Source: JBFFXF01 sp041569895 (GTDB lineage Bacteria > Planctomycetota > UBA8108 > JACQVS01). Taken from it: DNA of 30,025 nt. Shown here piece by piece: positions 21,715 to 29,819 of the stretch. The stretch's first letter is position 1; every line of letters begins with the position of its first letter. Under the pieces are notes generated by a model. The model was not told where the DNA came from. It worked only from the letters and a program-made list of their open reading frames with translations, and searched no databases. The translations under genes were made by a program, and so were the position numbers. Where the stretch lies: positions 1 through 30,025 of the forward strand of contig JBFFXF010000068.1 in the NCBI GenBank assembly GCA_041569895.1. Reading direction: 5' to 3'.

Positions 21715-24687
21715 TCAGCCTCGCTCGTCGTCGTCTCGCTTCAGCGCGCGCCGCTTCGCCGCGAGCAGCCGCGACGTGTAGGTCTCCTGTTTCGTCGGCG
21801 GCGCCTTCTCCTCGGTCGTCGCGCTCGGCGCCGGCTTCCGGGCGCTCGGGGCGGGAGCGTCCGTGCCTGCCACGAACGTCTCGTCGAGCTGCGCGTCCTT
21901 CTTCTCGTCACTCGCCTCGTAGAACGAACGGTACCCCTCCTGCGCGCGCGACACCTCGGCCTTCCGCTTCAGCAGCGATCCGAGACGGTCGTCCGCCGGC
22001 CCCTCGGGCGCCGCCCGTCGCGTGAACAGGACCATCATGGCGTCCCTCACGGCGCGGTACGCCTTGACCCAGTCGATGATCACGCGGCGCACGAAGACGT
22101 CGAAGAAGAACAGGATGGCCGCGATGTGGAGGAGGCTCCGCCACGTGTCCTGCGGCGTCGTGGAGATCGGGAAGTCGCGACGGAAGACCGAGCGGACCGT
22201 GTCGCCCGCCGACTCGTCCATGCCGAGCACGCGTCCGCCGGTGACGTCGGCCACCCGCTGGAGCAGCGCGTCGTTGGTCGCCATGCTGCGGTACTCCGGC
22301 GAGTACGGATTGACCATCCCGGTCGTGTAGAGCCGCTTCTCGCCGTCGCCGTGCATGTACTCGAGGCTGACCAGGTAGTTGCCCTCCTTGCCGACGTCGA
22401 ACTCGATCCGGTACCGCCCCGCGCCGATCTGGCGCACCTCGACCGGGACGGTCTTGAAGTCGGGGCCCGGCGTCACCACCCTGGCGTCGAAATCCAGGTC
22501 GTTGACAAAGCGGCCGTCGGCGTCGATCGCGTCGACGTAGACGACACCGCGGTCCCCCTCCTTGCGGTTGGTGACGCGGAAGCGATCGTCGGTCTGCTTC
22601 TTCGACACCCAGCGCACCAGCTGTCCCCAGAACTGCCGGTAGCCGTCCCAGCTTCCCCAGTCGCTCGCCCATCGCCGTCCCGAGTCCGAGGTGAACGCCA
22701 CCGCCTTGCCGAGGCCGTAGTACCAGCTCGACAGCACCGGATCGTTGACCAGGTCGCCCTCGACCGGCGGCGCCTCGAGGTAGTGGTCCGCCGCCTCCTT
22801 CTTGCTGGTGATCACGTAACCGTGCAGCGGCGGCAGCGAGCCGAGGTCGATGCCGGCGAGGAACGATCCGCCGCGGTTGACGATCGGCAGGAAGTCGCGC
22901 TCCTGGATCAGCGCCTTGCGCACCGTGATCGCCTCGCGGATGAAAATCTCGGGGAGCTTGTCGGGCCCGGTGAGCGAGTAGTAGTTGCCCTGCCCGTCCT
23001 GCGCGAGCTTCTGCATGTTCGCCGGCGACGTGTGCCAGCCCATGCAGATGGTCGAGATGGTGATGTTGTCGTCGCGGATCGCCTTGATCTGTGCGTTCGA
23101 CGGCATCGTCGGATCACCGTCGGAGAAGACGATGATGTGCTTCAGCGCCGCCGGCGTCTTCTTCAGCTGCGTGTGCGCCATCTGAAAGATGCGCGCGAAA
23201 TCGGGCATGTCGCCGACGTTGAAGCCCATCAGCCGGCTCAGCATGTAGCCCTTCTTGGTGCAGGGCAGCATCGGGAAGAGCCACGTCTCGCCGCCCATGC
23301 CGCCGTAGTAGAGCACGCCGCAGTAGTCCTGCGGCGAGAGCACGCGAATCGCCTGCTGCACGGTCGCCTTCGCCCAGAAGTTGCCGTTGTTGATCTCGCA
23401 GGAGTGCATGATCACGGCAAGCGCGCCGTTCGGCAGCGACTTCTTCTGCTTGACGTCCATGTAGACGGGCAGCAGGTCCTCGACCGGCGAGCCGAGATAC
23501 CCTCCGGCCCCGAAGCTCTCCTCGCCGCCGATCATAACGAAGCCGAGACCGGCGCCCTTCACCAGGCTCTCGAACATGCGCATCTTCTCGCTCGAGAGGT
23601 GGTGCGCGCCGACGTTCGAGAAGATGATCGCCGAGTAGGTGAGGTACGCGCTGACGTCGCTGGCGAGGTATTCGGGGGTCTTGACGTCGATGGCGATGCG
23701 CTCGTCCCGGAGCGCCTGCACGAGCGCCGCGTCGAGCTCGGGGTCGTCGGTGCAGAGCAGCACTCGCGGCAGGCCGCGCACGAACGTGAACGCGTGCGCC
23801 ATGTTGTTCTGCACCACCTGGTCGTCGTCCTGATCCAGCGGCTCGACGAGCACCTGATAGCTCATCGAGGTCTGGCTCGCATCGTCGATGCGTCTCGGCA
23901 CGGTGAAGACGTTCTTGCCCGGCTGGAGCTGCACCCGCTGGGTGCTCAGGTGGCGACCGCTCTCCGAGACGAGGATATTCGCCTCGGTCTCCCGGGTGGA
24001 GTCGACGACGATGCGCACGTCGAACGGCTCGCCGACGCTGACCTCCGGCTCGACAACGATCTTCTCGACGAGCACCTCTCCCGGATACTCGTAGCGCACC
24101 GGCAGGACGTCGACCGTGATCCCCGCCTCGATCGCCGCCCGCGCCTCCTCGAGCGAGTTGCCACGGTTCTCGTTGCCGTCGGATATCAGCACGAGCCGCT
24201 TGCCGTACCCCTCCGGGAAGGCGGCCATCGCGACGCGGATCGCCGACTCGATGTCGGTGACGTCGCGCTCGATGATGATGCTGAAGTCCTCGTTCTCCTG
24301 GAACAGGTCGCGCTCGCGGGGGATCGCCTCGATCCCCGCGTTGCGCCCGAAGACGACGCAGCCGACGACGTCGCCGCGCGCGCGATCACGGTTGGCGGAC
24401 GCCGTGCGCACGAAGTCGAGCGCCGCCTTCTGGTGCTCGGGAGGGACGCTCGCCGAGCGGTCGATCAGGAAGATCACCGCCAGCCGATCGTTCTTCCAGA
24501 GGAGCCGCGACTCGGCCAGCGCGAGGATCAGGAGGACGACGATGACGACGCGCGTGGTGATCGACGTCCACCGACGCACCGGGTCGAGGCCCGCCAGGCT
24601 GCGCCGCGACACGAGGAGCACCAGCGCCACCGCGACCGGCAGGATCAGCAGGAACCAGGGGCTCGCGAACGCGTCGACGAAGGTCAT
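21715..24687 (-). CDS. Large membrane protein with vWA and glutamine amidotransferase-like domains
   Basis: 990 residues from the ATG at 24687, which overlaps the NHL gene's stop by four bases; longer upstream frames overlap that gene. Two helices lie at about 10-26 and 46-60. A vWA domain with MIDAS start DRSAS (76-80) follows, then a beta-sandwich-like region. A glutamine amidotransferase-like segment (FVMIGGEESFGAGGYLG) lies near 400. A second vWA-like domain follows, in which the metal motif is replaced by MHSCE, although IIVFSDGD is kept. A late helix (LLHIAAILFFFDVFV) near 860-875 precedes a cytoplasmic Lys/Arg/Pro-rich tail. Such proteins recur in MoxR clusters of Planctomycetota and others; the role is unknown. 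Confidence 0.88.
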   Translation of the reverse strand: MTFVDAFASPWFLLILPVAVALVLLVSRRSLAGLDPVRRWTSITTRVVIVVLLILALAESRLLWKNDRLAVIFLIDRSASVPPEHQKAALDFVRTASANRDRARGDVVGCVVFGRNAGIEAIPRERDLFQENEDFSIIIERDVTDIESAIRVAMAAFPEGYGKRLVLISDGNENRGNSLEEARAAIEAGITVDVLPVRYEYPGEVLVEKIVVEPEVSVGEPFDVRIVVDSTRETEANILVSESGRHLSTQRVQLQPGKNVFTVPRRIDDASQTSMSYQVLVEPLDQDDDQVVQNNMAHAFTFVRGLPRVLLCTDDPELDAALVQALRDERIAIDVKTPEYLASDVSAYLTYSAIIFSNVGAHHLSSEKMRMFESLVKGAGLGFVMIGGEESFGAGGYLGSPVEDLLPVYMDVKQKKSLPNGALAVIMHSCEINNGNFWAKATVQQAIRVLSPQDYCGVLYYGGMGGETWLFPMLPCTKKGYMLSRLMGFNVGDMPDFARIFQMAHTQLKKTPAALKHIIVFSDGDPTMPSNAQIKAIRDDNITISTICMGWHTSPANMQKLAQDGQGNYYSLTGPDKLPEIFIREAITVRKALIQERDFLPIVNRGGSFLAGIDLGSLPPLHGYVITSKKEAADHYLEAPPVEGDLVNDPVLSSWYYGLGKAVAFTSDSGRRWASDWGSWDGYRQFWGQLVRWVSKKQTDDRFRVTNRKEGDRGVVYVDAIDADGRFVNDLDFDARVVTPGPDFKTVPVEVRQIGAGRYRIEFDVGKEGNYLVSLEYMHGDGEKRLYTTGMVNPYSPEYRSMATNDALLQRVADVTGGRVLGMDESAGDTVRSVFRRDFPISTTPQDTWRSLLHIAAILFFFDVFVRRVIIDWVKAYRAVRDAMMVLFTRRAAPEGPADDRLGSLLKRKAEVSRAQEGYRSFYEASDEKKDAQLDETFVAGTDAPAPSARKPAPSATTEEKAPPTKQETYTSRLLAAKRRALKRDDDERG

Positions 24688-25784
24688 CGCGCTTCTCCCC
24701 GGGAATGCGGCAGGACGAGCGCTACCCGTCCCGCCGGCCAGCGGACGATCTGCACCCGGTCGTTGCCGAAGTCGGCGATGGCGAGACGCTCGTCGACGGT
24801 CAGCGCGACGTCCCACGGCGTCGCCAGTCGCCCGACCTCGCGACCCGGTCCCCCCCAGCTCCCGAGATAGTCGCCATCGGCATCGAATCGCTGCACGCGG
24901 TTATTCTGCCACTCGACGACGAATACGTCGCCCCCCGGCCGGCGCTCGACGGCGATGCCGTACGGATACCCGAACTCGCCGGGGCCAGTGCCGGGGCCGC
25001 CCCAGGACTCGACGAAGCGCCCGTCGAGGTCGAAGCGCTGGATGCGGTGGTTGCAGCTGTCGGCGACGAGGAGCGTCTCGGAGCCGTCCGCGAGGACGTG
25101 CACCGCCATCCCCTGCGGCCGGCGGAACTGCCCGGGCTCGCTCCCGGTGGAGCCGAAGTCGAGCAGGAACTCGCCGGTCGGGTCGAGCTTCTGGATGCGA
25201 TCGCGCGGCCCGTTGAAGTCGCCCGCGTAGATGTTCCCCTGGCTGTCCTGCACGACGTCACGGACCTGCGTGAAGCGGCCCGGCCCGTCGCCCTCGCCGC
25301 CGAACGAGCGCAGCAGCTCGCCGGTGCGCGGGTCGAACACACGGATCCGCTGGTAATGGGTGTCGGCCACGAGCAGGTTCCCGTCGCGGTCGTAGTTGAT
25401 GCCCGTCGGCTGCCCCTTCTGATACGCCGGCAGGTGCCACTCGTTGGCGAAACGCCACCCGCCGCCGCCATCGGCGCCATCGATCCCGGCGCCATCGATC
25501 CCGGCGTCCGCCGCGCCCTCGACCGCCGGCTCGAAACGCTGGATCCGCCCCGAGCGATCGACGACGCAGAGGTCGCCGGTGGCGGGATCGAACGCGATCG
25601 ATCGCGGCGACGCGAAGCGCCCCGGAGACCGTCCGGTCGAGCCGATGACGGCCTCGACGCCCGGATCGGAGCTGCCCCGCACACAGCCGGTGCCGGGGAG
25701 GAGGAACGCCACCAGCGCGACCGCCGCCGCGGGCGCGGCACGGTGCCACGCCGCGGGCCGGGAAGTCGCCTCCCCGCCGGTCAT
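24684..25784 (-). CDS. NHL-repeat beta-propeller lipoprotein
   Basis: 366 residues. The signal segment APAAAVALVAFLLPGTGC ends in a lipobox-like sequence, so it is probably lipid-anchored outside the cytoplasm. Six or so NHL repeats follow, each with a pattern like GxFxxPxGIAxD...VxDxxNxRIQxFD; clear units include GRFASPRSIAFDPATGDLCV, GQFRRPQGMAVHV and GEFGYPYGIAVE. A short in-tandem insert GIDGAGIDGADGGGG sits between early blades. NHL propellers bind proteins or ligands and are not normally found in MoxR clusters. The start ATG overlaps the preceding gene's stop by four bases and its own stop overlaps the next start, so it is tightly coupled to both. Confidence 0.88.
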   Translation of the reverse strand: MTGGEATSRPAAWHRAAPAAAVALVAFLLPGTGCVRGSSDPGVEAVIGSTGRSPGRFASPRSIAFDPATGDLCVVDRSGRIQRFEPAVEGAADAGIDGAGIDGADGGGGWRFANEWHLPAYQKGQPTGINYDRDGNLLVADTHYQRIRVFDPRTGELLRSFGGEGDGPGRFTQVRDVVQDSQGNIYAGDFNGPRDRIQKLDPTGEFLLDFGSTGSEPGQFRRPQGMAVHVLADGSETLLVADSCNHRIQRFDLDGRFVESWGGPGTGPGEFGYPYGIAVERRPGGDVFVVEWQNNRVQRFDADGDYLGSWGGPGREVGRLATPWDVALTVDERLAIADFGNDRVQIVRWPAGRVALVLPHSRGEAR

Positions 25785-26185
25785 TTGCCGTCCGCGGCGT
25801 CGTCCGTGGAGGCCGCCTCGTGCAGGCTCTCCTGGAACTCGCGCACGAGCTCGCGGTACTCGGCGGGAATCACCTGGCGCTCGACGCTCTGCGCGCCGTC
25901 CTGGGCGCCCGTCATGATCTCGCGGATCTTCAGACGGGCCTCGCCGGTCGGCGCCTCGCCGTCGAAGGGCAGCGTCCCGACGATGGTCCCGGTGGGATCG
26001 AGCTCGTTGGCGTTGATCTTGCTCTTCTCGCTGAACGACACGTTCTCACGCGTTCCGGGGCCGCGCGGGCCGGAGGCCTTCGCCTCCCTCCCGCCCTGCG
26101 CCGAGGAGCCACTGGAAGCGCCGCCGAGAAGCGACTGCTTCATGCCGCCGAGGCCGAGCTGTCCGGAGCGGCGACCGCCGCTCAT
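25781..26185 (-). CDS. Small low-complexity protein of unknown function
   Basis: 134 residues, family not recognised. The N-terminal third is Gly/Ser/Arg-rich (SGGRRSGQLGLGG, then LLGGASSGSSAQGG) and likely disordered. The C-terminal half is helical with VIPAEYRELVREFQESL near the end, a pattern seen at the tail of small proteins in similar clusters. No membrane segment, no cysteines. It lies 45 bases after the coiled-coil gene and overlaps the NHL gene by four bases, so it is part of the run. Confidence 0.7.
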   Translation of the reverse strand: MSGGRRSGQLGLGGMKQSLLGGASSGSSAQGGREAKASGPRGPGTRENVSFSEKSKINANELDPTGTIVGTLPFDGEAPTGEARLKIREIMTGAQDGAQSVERQVIPAEYRELVREFQESLHEAASTDDAADGK

Positions 26186-26230
26186 GGAAGAACCGTTTCA
26201 CAAACCGTCCTTCCGTCCGGGGCCGCCCTG

Positions 26231-27601
26231 TCACGTGCCGCCGGGCTGCATCGGCCCCTTGCGCAGCTTGCCGCAGTTCGGGCACTGGTGCATCTGCCCG
26301 GTGTTGAGCTTGGCGAGCTGCAGCTGGTCGAGGCTCTGCTGCAGGGTCTGCATCTGCTTCATCAGCTGCTGCAGGCTCTGCAGGCTCAGCGACATCTGGT
26401 CGAGGTTCTGCAGCATCTGCGCGAGGTCCCGCTGCGACAGGTTCTGCGAGTCGAGCCCGCTGAGCCCGCCGAGCCCGTTGCCGAGCTTCGAGAGCATGGC
26501 GCTGCTCCGCCCCAGGGCGCCCAGTTCTCGCTTCAGCTTCTTCAGGCGCTCGAGCTCCTCCTCCGAGAGCGCACCCGACTTCTGCTTCTCCTCGAGCTCC
26601 TTCAGCTTCTCGGCCAGCTTGTCGAGCGCCTCGCCCGCCTTGGCGAGGTCGCCGTCCTTGAGCGCCTTCTGGAGCGCGGCGGTCTCGGCGCTCGGGTCGA
26701 TCCGCGCCGCGCGCATGTCGTCGAGGAACTCCCTGAGCTTCTCGAAGTCGCCGCGGTTCGCCTGCTCCTTGATGAGGTCCTCGAGACGGCTCAGCTTGAC
26801 GAGCGCGTCCTTCTTGACCGCGTCGCCGGCCTCCTTCTCGACGTCGGCGCCGGGCGTCTGCTCCTCGTTCTTCGCCTGTTCCTCCTCGAGCTTGCGGATG
26901 GCCTCGAGGAGCTCCTTCATCGCCGGATCCTCGCTGTCCGCGGCGAGCTGCTCGAGCTCGGTGAACTCCTCGGACTGCGTCAGGTCCTCGATCTCCCGGG
27001 TCACCTCCTCGCGCATCTTGGCGTGCGCCTCGCGCGACGTGCGCCAGCCGAGGAGGTCCTGCTGCTCGACCGCGATCGGGATCAGCAGCGTCAGCAGCAG
27101 GACGCCGAGCGCCCAGAGCGCCGTCCGCGGCAGCCGCACGGGAAACGATGCGCCGAGCGGGGCGTTCGAGATCGCCCTCGCGCCGTCGCGCTCGATGAGC
27201 TCCTGCCAGCCCTCGACGTCACCGTCACCGCGCCGCCCGCGGTTCTCCTCGAGGTAGACCGCGCTCGAGACGCGCTCCTTGAGCGCGAGCTTCTCGTCGG
27301 CGACCACGGCGGCGCCGAAGAGCGACGCGCGTCCGAGCAGCCCGCCGCGGATCAGGCTCAGCAGCAGCGATGCGCCGATGAGCCCCGCGAAGACGTGCAG
27401 CGGCGACACGGGCACGGCGATCAGCTGGTGGACGAGCAGGTACACCGCGAAGACGCCGAGCGCCACGAGCAGGTCGAGGAAGAGCGCCTCGAGGAAGCGG
27501 TTGGCGTGCAGCCGGCGCCGCACGACACCGAGTCGTGAGCGGATCGAGCGCATCGAGCGGTCCTCGGAGTCGGCAGCCGGCGATCGGTCGTGTTCGGTCA
27601 T
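26231..27601 (-). CDS. Membrane protein with long coiled coil and single CxxC tail
   Basis: 456 residues, first gene of the vWA/MoxR run. Helices lie at about 42-60, 67-86 and 162-180. The rest is a long charged coiled-coil region (DLTQSEEFTELEQLAADSED through KLKELEEKQKSG), then a Leu/Gln-rich segment (LQSLQQLMKQMQTLQQSLDQ) and a C-terminal CPNCGKLRKG, half of a zinc ribbon that may need dimerisation to bind metal. It resembles the large DUF4175-type membrane proteins that accompany MoxR clusters, but is shorter. The ATG at 27601 follows AGAGGTGA. Likely a scaffold on the membrane. Confidence 0.82.
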   Translation of the reverse strand: MTEHDRSPAADSEDRSMRSIRSRLGVVRRRLHANRFLEALFLDLLVALGVFAVYLLVHQLIAVPVSPLHVFAGLIGASLLLSLIRGGLLGRASLFGAAVVADEKLALKERVSSAVYLEENRGRRGDGDVEGWQELIERDGARAISNAPLGASFPVRLPRTALWALGVLLLTLLIPIAVEQQDLLGWRTSREAHAKMREEVTREIEDLTQSEEFTELEQLAADSEDPAMKELLEAIRKLEEEQAKNEEQTPGADVEKEAGDAVKKDALVKLSRLEDLIKEQANRGDFEKLREFLDDMRAARIDPSAETAALQKALKDGDLAKAGEALDKLAEKLKELEEKQKSGALSEEELERLKKLKRELGALGRSSAMLSKLGNGLGGLSGLDSQNLSQRDLAQMLQNLDQMSLSLQSLQQLMKQMQTLQQSLDQLQLAKLNTGQMHQCPNCGKLRKGPMQPGGT

Positions 27602-27664
27602 CGGTCACCTCTGCCCTGGGGGCGCGGGAAGCCGGCGGGTGTGCTCTTGCAACTCGAGGAAATC

Positions 27665-27693
27665 ATTCTAAGTTGTGCAATCGGGCCGGACAA
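27665..27693 (-). promoter_or_regulatory. Promoter of the vWA/MoxR gene run
   Basis: On the minus strand TTGTCC (27693-27688) and TAGAAT (27670-27665) are exactly 17 bases apart. Transcription would begin near 27658, with a leader of about 57 bases before the ATG at 27601. Confidence 0.6.
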
Positions 27694-27789
27694 AGAAGTT
27701 TTTGCGCGCGGCCGGCCCCTCTACTGCAGAGTATCACGGCGAGCGGTTTTTCGTGAGTGCGTGTCGTGCGGGGGCGCGGCCCGGGCGCA

Positions 27790-27819
27790 TTGGCGACCGC
27801 CGGCGGCGACCCCTATAAT
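27790..27819 (+). promoter_or_regulatory. Promoter of the YugP-type protease gene
   Basis: TTGGCG (27790-27795) and a perfect TATAAT (27814-27819) are 18 bases apart. The leader would be about 32 bases and contains GGGAGG before the ATG at 27859. Confidence 0.65.
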
Positions 27820-27858
27820 TCCGTACGGGAACTTGGCAACGCCGGGAGGCGCAAGCAG

Positions 27859-28572
27859 ATGACGACCGTCGGATTCTTCTATCTCGACATGCAGTACATG
27901 CTCTGGGTGCTCGTGCCGACTCTCGGGCTTTCGCTGTTCGTCCAGCTTTACCTGAAGTCGACTTACGCCCGCTACACGCGGGTCGGCAACCGCCGCGGCG
28001 TCACCGGGGCGGAGGCGGCCCGTCAGATCCTCGACCGGAGCGGCATCCACGACGTCCGCGTCGAGGAGGTCAGCGGCTTTCTGAGCGACCACTACGATCC
28101 GACCCACAAGGTGCTCCGGCTGTCGCCGGAGAACTACCGCGGCGCGTCGCTGGCGGCGGTCGGCGTCGCGGCGCACGAGGCGGGGCACGCCGTGCAGCAC
28201 GCCCGCCGCTACGCCCCGCTGGCGCTCCGCAACGCCGCGGTGCCCGCCGCGAGCATCGGGTCGTCGTTCGGCTATATCGTCTGCATTATCGGGCTGATGG
28301 TGGGCTCACTCTCGATCGGCTGGGCGGGCGTGCTCCTGCTCGGCGCCGTGGCGCTCTTCCAGATCATCAACCTGCCGGTGGAGTTCGACGCCAGCCGGCG
28401 CGCGCTGCAACTGCTCCCCGAGACGGGCATCCTGTCGCGGGAGGAGGTCGGCGGGGCGCGCAAGGTGCTCGTCGCGGCGGCGCTCACCTACGTGGCGGCG
28501 ACCATTGCGGCGGTGTGGACGATGCTCTACTTCGCGATGCGGCTGGGGCTGCTCGGAGGGAGAGACGAGTGA
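27859..28572 (+). CDS. YugP-type membrane zinc metallopeptidase
   Basis: 237 residues, usual length for the YugP / Zn_peptidase_2 family. The N-terminal helix lies at about 11-31. The zinc motif HEAGH is at 106-110 (VAAHEAGHAVQHARRYAPL), the third ligand is likely the Glu in LPVEFDASRRAL (about 173-184), and two or three further helices follow (GYIVCIIGLMVGSLSIGW, AGVLLLGAVALF, ALTYVAATIAAVWTMLYF). The active site should lie at or in the membrane. The ATG at 27859 has GGGAGG about nine bases upstream; a longer frame from 27757 crosses the promoter. Substrates are unknown. It is divergent from the MoxR run, about 250 bases away, with no evidence of shared regulation. Confidence 0.93.
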   Translation: MTTVGFFYLDMQYMLWVLVPTLGLSLFVQLYLKSTYARYTRVGNRRGVTGAEAARQILDRSGIHDVRVEEVSGFLSDHYDPTHKVLRLSPENYRGASLAAVGVAAHEAGHAVQHARRYAPLALRNAAVPAASIGSSFGYIVCIIGLMVGSLSIGWAGVLLLGAVALFQIINLPVEFDASRRALQLLPETGILSREEVGGARKVLVAAALTYVAATIAAVWTMLYFAMRLGLLGGRDE

Positions 28573-28594
28573 GAGCGGTCGCGACCACGAAGCG

Positions 28595-28830
28595 GGAAAC
28601 GGTCCGCAGATTACGCAGATTGAGAAAGGGATCGGAATCGGAGTCCGAGTCGGTATCGGAGTCGGATCTCGGAGTCGGTATCGGTATCGGACATCGGTAT
28701 CGGAGTCGGTCTCTGTCTCGGACCTCTGTCTCGCACCTCCGTCTCCGTCTCGGTCTCTCCCCCCCGCACCGGTGTTTCGAGGCCGAGGCCGAGGACGAGC
28801 GGCACGGGACCGGGACCGGGGACGACGGAG
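28595..28830 (+). repeat. Modular intergenic repeat, copy F (no core)
   Basis: Between convergent genes: GCAGATTACGCAGATTGAGAA (28603 onward), a GGAATC/GGAGTC/GGTATC hexamer run (about 28632-28705), a heptamer-like CTCTGTCTCGGAC run to about 28765, then GAGGCC and CGGGAC hexamers (about 28778-28825). The AGGAAG core is absent. Confidence 0.78.
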
Positions 28831-28846
28831 GTTGTGTCTTCGCGCT

Positions 28847-29758
28847 TCAATCCTCCGGCGGCGGACCGTCCCACTCGATCCAGCCGCGGCCGGCGAGGAT
28901 GGCGGCGTCGTCCGGCGGCACGAGCACGAGGTAGACGCGCCCGGTCGGGCACCGGTGGCACGCGTTGCAGACGATCACCGACACGAGCGCCGCGTCGAGC
29001 ACCTCGAACCCCGACCCCCTGAGCGCTTCCACGGTCTCGCCGAGTGACGGCGTCTCGCACGGCTCGCACTGGAAGCACCCATCCCCGCGCGCCATCCAGA
29101 TCGGCTCGCCATCCGATCCGCACGCCGGCACCTCGCACCCGAGGCGGAAGCCGTCGAGCGGCGGGCCGCACTCCGGAAACGGCTTCGCCGGCGGCACGCC
29201 GCCGAGGAAGAGGTACACCAGGATGACCACCGCGTCGGTGATGATGACCGCCGACTGGTCGTCGACGTCCGCCGCATCGAGGCAGTCGATCGTGCCTCCC
29301 TGGAACAGATATGAGAGGATGCGCACGGCGTCGTTGATCGCGACCTGGCCGTCGGCGTCGACGTCGCCCCGCAGGAACCCATCCCCGGGTCGCGCGCAGG
29401 TCCCCTCGGCCACCGTCAGCGTATCGACGACCGGCAGGATCGGCGGATCGCCGGTCCACTCGACCCGGACGCGATAGGTCCCCGGATCGAAACGACCGAG
29501 CGGCACGCGAAAGGTGCGCTCGACCGGCACCTGCCGGCAGATCAACTGCCCGCGGACCCGCAGCTGGACGAGAATCTCGTCCTCGGTCGACGTCACCGTC
29601 GGAAACACCCCCCAGTTACAGTCGGCGCTGAACCCCTGCGTGATCACCAGCGTGAGCTCGTCGCACTCGGTCGGCTGAAGAGGAAGAATCTCGAACGCCG
29701 AGAGCCGCGGCCCCGCGAGGGGGAGCAGGGTGAGGAGGATGAAGGCCCTGGTTCGCAT
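28847..29758 (-). CDS. Secreted protein with two dockerin-like repeats
   Basis: 303 residues from the ATG at 29758; an in-frame GTG at 29767 is the alternative. The signal peptide is about 1-21 (AFILLTLLPLAGPRLSA). A beta-rich domain follows to about 125. Two dockerin-like calcium loops are next: GDVDADGQVAINDAVRILSY with LFQGG, then ADVDDQSAVIITDAVVILVY with LFLGG. In the second loop DVDDQSAVI the ligand pattern is degraded. The tail has eight or so cysteines, including CFQCEPC and VCNACHRC. Such tandem repeats are widespread in Planctomycetota secreted proteins. No cohesin is in the window. A TATAGT box ends seven bases before the ATG. Confidence 0.82.
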   Translation of the reverse strand: MRTRAFILLTLLPLAGPRLSAFEILPLQPTECDELTLVITQGFSADCNWGVFPTVTSTEDEILVQLRVRGQLICRQVPVERTFRVPLGRFDPGTYRVRVEWTGDPPILPVVDTLTVAEGTCARPGDGFLRGDVDADGQVAINDAVRILSYLFQGGTIDCLDAADVDDQSAVIITDAVVILVYLFLGGVPPAKPFPECGPPLDGFRLGCEVPACGSDGEPIWMARGDGCFQCEPCETPSLGETVEALRGSGFEVLDAALVSVIVCNACHRCPTGRVYLVLVPPDDAAILAGRGWIEWDGPPPED

Positions 29759-29765
29759 GGGATTC

Positions 29766-29771
29766 ACTATA
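29766..29771 (-). promoter_or_regulatory. -10 box of the dockerin-like gene, predicted leaderless
   Basis: TATAGT on the minus strand ends seven bases before the ATG at 29758. The -35 position (TCGCGA at 29794-29789) is weak. Confidence 0.4.
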
Positions 29772-29819
29772 AACGGATCGGCGGCCGCTCGCGACTCTCT
29801 TCGGGCTGGTTTCGGGGGG

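Noticed and set aside
24705..27538. Plus-strand open frames opposite the NHL, small and coiled-coil genes
   Set aside because: These are shadows of genes with recognisable repeats and overlapping start and stop signals; the Ser-rich and Leu-rich strings mirror the coiled-coil codons.
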